Shown in pieces: positions 60,099 through 64,000 of a DNA stretch of 64,000 nt (position 1 is the stretch's first letter; each line of letters begins with the position of its first letter). This DNA comes from Amaurobius ferox. Its lineage: Eukaryota; Arthropoda; Arachnida; Araneae; Amaurobiidae. The stretch covers positions 162,471,250 to 162,535,249 of the forward strand of contig OX578135.1 of NCBI GenBank assembly GCA_951213105.1. Direction: 5' to 3'. Position numbers and translations under genes: made by a program. Below the pieces are notes generated by a model. It did not search any database. It was not told the DNA's origin and saw nothing but the letters and a program-made list of their open reading frames with translations.

Positions 60099-60857
60099 AT
60101 CTGATGTGGGCAGCACATGACTTTCCCTGCAGGCTTATATTTACATTCTCTGTATTTTAATTAAATTTAATTCATTTTTAATTCAATTTTCCTTCTCATT
60201 TGGTAACTGGGCTTATTTTCAAAGGTGGCGTAGAGAAATAAAGAGAAAACTAAAATATCTCGAGAACGGCTAGTTCTAGTGTAATGGGGTTGGTCTTATT
60301 CTTTTCATCGTTAAAAATTACGTATAAAACAAACATTTAATGGATGTATTTAAGCATACGTAGTTGTTATTTTAGATTTTGACGATTTTCGCGGGCCATT
60401 TTGCAAAAAAAGGCGAGTTATTTTTTTTTCTGAATCGTATTAAAATCTAATCGGTACTAGAGTAATCCACAAGCGACTTATCTACCGAATTTTGTGAAAT
60501 TCGGTGCCATAGTTTTTCAGCTATAGTGGATACATGCCATTTTTGGGGGATATTTCGCAAAGGCGGGTTCTTTTATCCCGAATCGTACCCAAAACTAATC
60601 AGCACCAGATTCGCCCACAAGTGACTTACCTACAAAATATTATGAAATTCGGTAAATTTATTTTTTTAGTTAGAGTGGATGCAAAATCTGCACAGACAGA
60701 CACGCACACTGACAAACACACACAGACGTCACGCTAAAAATGGTTTTATCGTATTCTAGAGGTGTCAAAACGTGTAGATGCTTCGAAAACTCGAGTTGTG
60801 ATTTTCGATATGATTCCAGTACTTTCACTATACATTACTATGTATTGCAGGGAAAGT
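60099..60857 (+). mobile_element. family A element (array unit 3)
   Basis: 5' TCTGATGTGGGCAGCACATG, two modules, (GACA)(CA) tract at 60693-60724, 3' hairpin ending GCAGGGAAAGT. A good reference copy at 759 bp. Confidence 0.9.
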
Positions 60858-60861
60858 AAAA

Positions 60862-61621
60862 ATCTGATGTGGGCAGCACATTACTTTCCCTGCAGACTTA
60901 TATTCACGTTCTATTTATTTAAATTAAATTTAATTCATTTTTAATTCAATTTTCGTTCTCATTTGAAAACTGGACTTATTTCCAAAAATGATGTAGGAAA
61001 AATACGAAAAACTAAAATATCTCGAGAACGGCTAGTCCTAGTGTAATGGGGTTGGTCTTATTCTTTTCTTCACTAAAAATTACGTATTAAATAAGCATTT
61101 AATGGCTATATTTGAGCATACGTAGTTCTTAAGTTTAGATTTTGATGATTTTTGCGGGCCATTTTGCAAAAAAAGGAAGGTTATTTTTTTTCGAATTATA
61201 CCAAAATCTAGTCAGCACCAGGGTGGCCTACAAGCGACTTATCTACCAAATTTTGTGAAATTCGGTCTATTAGTTTTTTAGCTAGAGTGGATACAAGCTT
61301 TTGCGGGCCATTTCGCAAAAAAAGGCAGGTTCTTTTATTTCGACTCGTACTAATCAGCACTAGCCCCGCCCACAAGTGACTTACTTACAAAATTTAGTGA
61401 AATTCGGTCCATTAGTTTTTTAGTTAGAGTGGATACAAAATCTGCACAGACAGACAGACAGACAGACACACAGACAGACACACACACAGACGTCACGCTA
61501 AAAATGGTTTTTTCATATTCTAGAGGTCTCGAAACGTGTAGATCCGTCGAAAACTCGAGTTGCGATTTTCGGCATGATTCCAATACTTTCCCTATACATT
61601 ACCATGTATTGCAGGGAAAGT
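60862..61621 (+). mobile_element. family A element (array unit 4)
   Basis: 5' TCTGATGTGGGCAGCACATT, two modules, (GACA)n(CA)n at 61446-61490, 3' hairpin ending GCAGGGAAAGT, then AAAAATAGATG. Confidence 0.9.
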
Positions 61622-62128
61622 AAAAATAGATGTTGCAAGGAAAATGTAAATTTTTTAATCGAAAGTGACATCTCCAGACCTGGAAATGTCATTTAATCTT
61701 TGGTTAGTCATCCAACCTCATCCAGAATTTAATGCTGAATACATATTAATTATTACCTAAGCTATATCTATAGCCAGTATTAAGAAATATGTGTTTCAAG
61801 TCAAATGAAAATTCTTGTACCAAAACGGAAAAGATCTGGAAGCGATTCAAGAAAAATTTTTGAAGCAGAAATGAAAAAAGAACCGAAAACTTTATCCTTG
61901 CTGAACCCTACCTCCTTTGAAATTGGATGCTGAATCCATGTCAGTCCTTATCTAAACTCTTTTAATACATGTTTTTTTTTTTTTTGTAAGAACATATATG
62001 TATAATTTGATTGCCACCAATAACTTTTTTTTTTGGAGGGCATTTTAATATAATAACCTTCTCCCCATTTCAAAATTGTATTCTCTGATTTTGTTACTTA
62101 ATTTGGCTGTCTGAATATTCTTTTGTAG
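61622..62128. other. end of the long intron
   Basis: Two diverged copies of repeat K (about 61655-61775 and 61830-61960) and a T run (61973-61986), leading to the acceptor at 62127-62128. Confidence 0.5.
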
Positions 62129-62212
62129 GAGATTCGTTTGCAACGGCGGGACTCAGAGATACAACAGTTGAAGCAAGAGCTGGATAATAAGTTGCTCCTA
62201 TGCTCTGATTTG
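62129..62212 (+). CDS. internal exon of a coiled-coil protein gene
   Basis: A 28-codon exon, phase 0 at both ends, with acceptor TTTTGTAG and donor GTAATA. The peptide starts EIRLQRRDSEIQQLKQELDN and continues KLLLCSDL. It is strongly charged with leucine/isoleucine heptads, typical of a parallel coiled coil. It lies 174 bases before another exon of the same phase and character, so these two are almost certainly spliced together. The link to the exon at 27021-27140 is inferred from matching phase and a continuous helix pattern; exons lost or too short to see could lie between. Confidence 0.85.
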
Positions 62213-62386
62213 GTAATATTTTTGCTATTGATATTATTTTTTAACTTGCATTATCAAACTTATATACCAGTTAATATTTTTAGCCTGATTAGAGAAGATC
62301 CAAACATTAATTTTATCCAGAGAAATTAAATAAATGTAGTTTGGAAGTTATTGCTGTATTTGAAATTAGACTGCTTGTTCATATAG

Positions 62387-62476
62387 GAACACCGTTTGAA
62401 TTTGACATTAGAAGAACAAGGGAAGGTTGAAAAGCACAACAAGAATCTTGAAAAGCTCTTGCAGCAATTAGATCCG
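62387..62476 (+). CDS. internal exon of a coiled-coil protein gene
   Basis: A 30-codon exon, phase 0 at both ends, with acceptor CATATAG and donor GTAATA. The peptide starts EHRLNLTLEEQGKVEKHNKN and continues LEKLLQQLDP, prolonging the heptads of the preceding exon. The proline at its end may close this helix. The translation stays open into the intron for only a few codons, which supports the donor. No further exon is recognisable in the remaining 1.5 kb, so the protein continues outside the window. Confidence 0.83.
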
Positions 62477-64000
62477 GTAATAATTGATTTCATAATAACT
62501 ATTAAACTTACGGTAACTGATATTAATTTCTGTGTTTTTACTTATGTGTTATCGTAAATGGTAAAAATGTTTCTGTATTGAATAAAAAATATATACTATT
62601 TTTAAGTTTGTTTTGAAAAAGAATCATCATCATAGTGAAATGAAAAAGTACTGAGGCATTACCACCTCAATGTAATGGTAAGTGGATTATTATTTGGCGA
62701 ATTTTTCAGACTCGTTTGGCTATTTTTAGATATTATTTGACAACACTTGTGCCAGTAGCACGATGTGTTTTGATGATGTTCATTATCGAGTAGAATCCCG
62801 TCACTGAATCTGTTTCACCCATTCATGAAGTCACGAGCTGCCACTAATCGGTTGCTTCCTTCAGTTTCTGTTCTGCTTAATTCTGCTATATTTTACAGTT
62901 CGAGCTAATTTTATATTCTAATGCTATTTATATCCATAGCGACAGTGTAAGTTCAAATTGTCATTTTTCTACATAGGTTTTATTTTTCCCGATAATGTTT
63001 CATTATTTCTTCATAGCAAATAACGCTATGAAAATCATAAGTTACGAATAATTTGGATTATAATCATTTAAATCTAATTTTAGTTTTCGAAGTAATTTAT
63101 TTACACAAAATATCCATAGCAATACGTGCATTCGTTCTTCAGTTATTGTGTCCCCACCTCATAAACAGCCACAGACCTTTTTTCGAAAAAGTTCAAGCAG
63201 TTTCTCGAGTTCAAAATTTTGGGAGAAATTTCGCTGTGGAAAAAACACTGTCTTCGCAGACAGCCGTGGCGAATTGGCAACCATAGACAGTTTCTTACGA
63301 TGGCAACCCTAATATTTTGTGCTTACACAGTGTTCCTTTCGATGCCAAGACCAGCAACGCGTTTTCCGTTTACCATACACAGCCAAAGCTGTCTGGATGC
63401 CGGGCAAACAAAACAAATACCGCCCACAGACAAAGAAGACCCCTGCCACAGAATTCTGTGACACCACTAAAGAACTAGAATCACTTGATTACTCCTCGAA
63501 GGACACCACCAATCGTCTTTTTTTTTTTTTTTTTTTGCTTCCGCTCTCTCACGTGCCTTTGCTTGTACTTCCGCTTTGTGAAATAAGCTTTTTGTGAGTT
63601 GTATATTCGTAATGGACAGAATATAGTTTCCTGTATTTCTTTAATATTCTTTGATCTGCTGTTTTACTGCACCTAAAATGGTAAAATTATTTGATATGCC
63701 TGGATGTAACAGTGCCGAACAGGGTTGCCGAATATCTTGGATATTTCTAGACTGTGATGGAAGATGCCGAGAGTACGGAACTCTTGTGAAGCCGGTCTCA
63801 AATTTGAGGCTCATGCGAGACCACCGATGTTTTAAGACCAAGAGATCTGTGTGTCAAACATGACCACGAAATTTACAACAAACCACCACTGCCAGGTAAT
63901 GACCCCGTAAATAGGTTGATAGTCTAAAGGTGAAGTGAAAGTGACACACATTTTCCGGCGAAAAAACGCGGACCATAGAAATATTGGAAAACACTGATGG
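62477..64000. other. intron-like sequence with a GC-richer end
   Basis: After the GTAATA donor there is no further exon I can support. Bases 63140-63500 and 63650-63990 are less AT-rich; a T run lies at 63518-63537. A 70-codon + strand frame at 63651-63863 (CNSAEQGCRISWIFLDCDGR) has no recognised motif. Confidence 0.4.

Noticed and set aside
63651..63863. 70-codon + strand ORF near the right edge
   Set aside because: No recognisable motif and no matching splice phase with the coiled-coil exons; kept only as unassigned sequence.
1..64000. CRISPR array
   Set aside because: The repeated units are long dispersed elements or microsatellites in a eukaryotic genome; no short direct repeats with unique equal-length spacers were seen.

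Overview
This is a eukaryotic, AT-rich window, almost certainly from an arthropod and probably a chelicerate such as a spider. The inference rests on three things: short phase-0 exons with canonical GT-AG borders set in very long introns, very dense repeats, and decayed Tc1-like transposases and a Ty3-type LTR element of kinds I associate with spider genomes. There are no bacterial operons, no CRISPR array, and I recognised no rRNA or tRNA gene.

Host gene content is small. Three exons on the + strand (27021-27140, 62129-62212, 62387-62476; 40, 28 and 30 codons, all phase 0/0) encode a charged, heptad-rich coiled coil. They are most simply read as consecutive exons of one gene with an intron of about 35 kb between the first two. 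I cannot name the gene. Positions 1-27020 and 62477-64000 show no further exon I can support and may be more intron.

Most of the rest is transposable-element sequence. Three non-coding families dominate: A (about 0.71-0.95 kb), B (about 0.92-1.05 kb) and C (about 0.95-1.3 kb). All have one unusual plan: a 5' terminal hairpin, then a subterminal ACTTTCC-type motif whose inverted copy lies in a 3' terminal hairpin, a (CA)n or (GTCT)n microsatellite towards the 3' end, T/A-rich insertion sites and no visible target duplication. The plan resembles DINE-1/Helentron-type non-autonomous rolling-circle elements. Family A forms head-to-tail arrays with a nearly constant junction (58428-61621 on +; 49775-52445 on -). 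Families A and C each also have a foldback copy with two 3' ends facing outwards.

Region by region. 1-3.3 kb: a LINE ORF2 tail with RNase H, cut by a family C copy. 3.3-12 kb: intron-like sequence with two family A copies, a strong hairpin at 9757-9819 and a (CAA)n-tailed retroposon. 12-18.2 kb: two family B copies around a decayed LTR retrotransposon that carries a gag fragment and a sense-oriented poly(A)-binding-protein pseudogene, plus a Tc1 remnant. 18.5-26.9 kb: A and B copies and a G-run-bearing family F. 27-35.6 kb: the first coiled-coil exon, Tc1 fragments and rearranged family A copies. 35.6-42.4 kb: two related reverse transcriptase remnants (Penelope-like or a related lineage), 0.9-kb inverted arms and (AT)n palindromes. 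43-47.8 kb: family C copies and a foldback. 48.9-52.4 kb: B and A array. 54.1-56.7 kb: family C interrupted at a TA by a complete-length Tc1 element that itself contains a perfect palindromic insertion. 57-61.6 kb: family A array. 62-64 kb: two coiled-coil exons and unassigned sequence.

All identifications were made by reading the sequence. No alignment or database search was run; repeat boundaries are good to a few bases at well-preserved ends and to tens of bases elsewhere.
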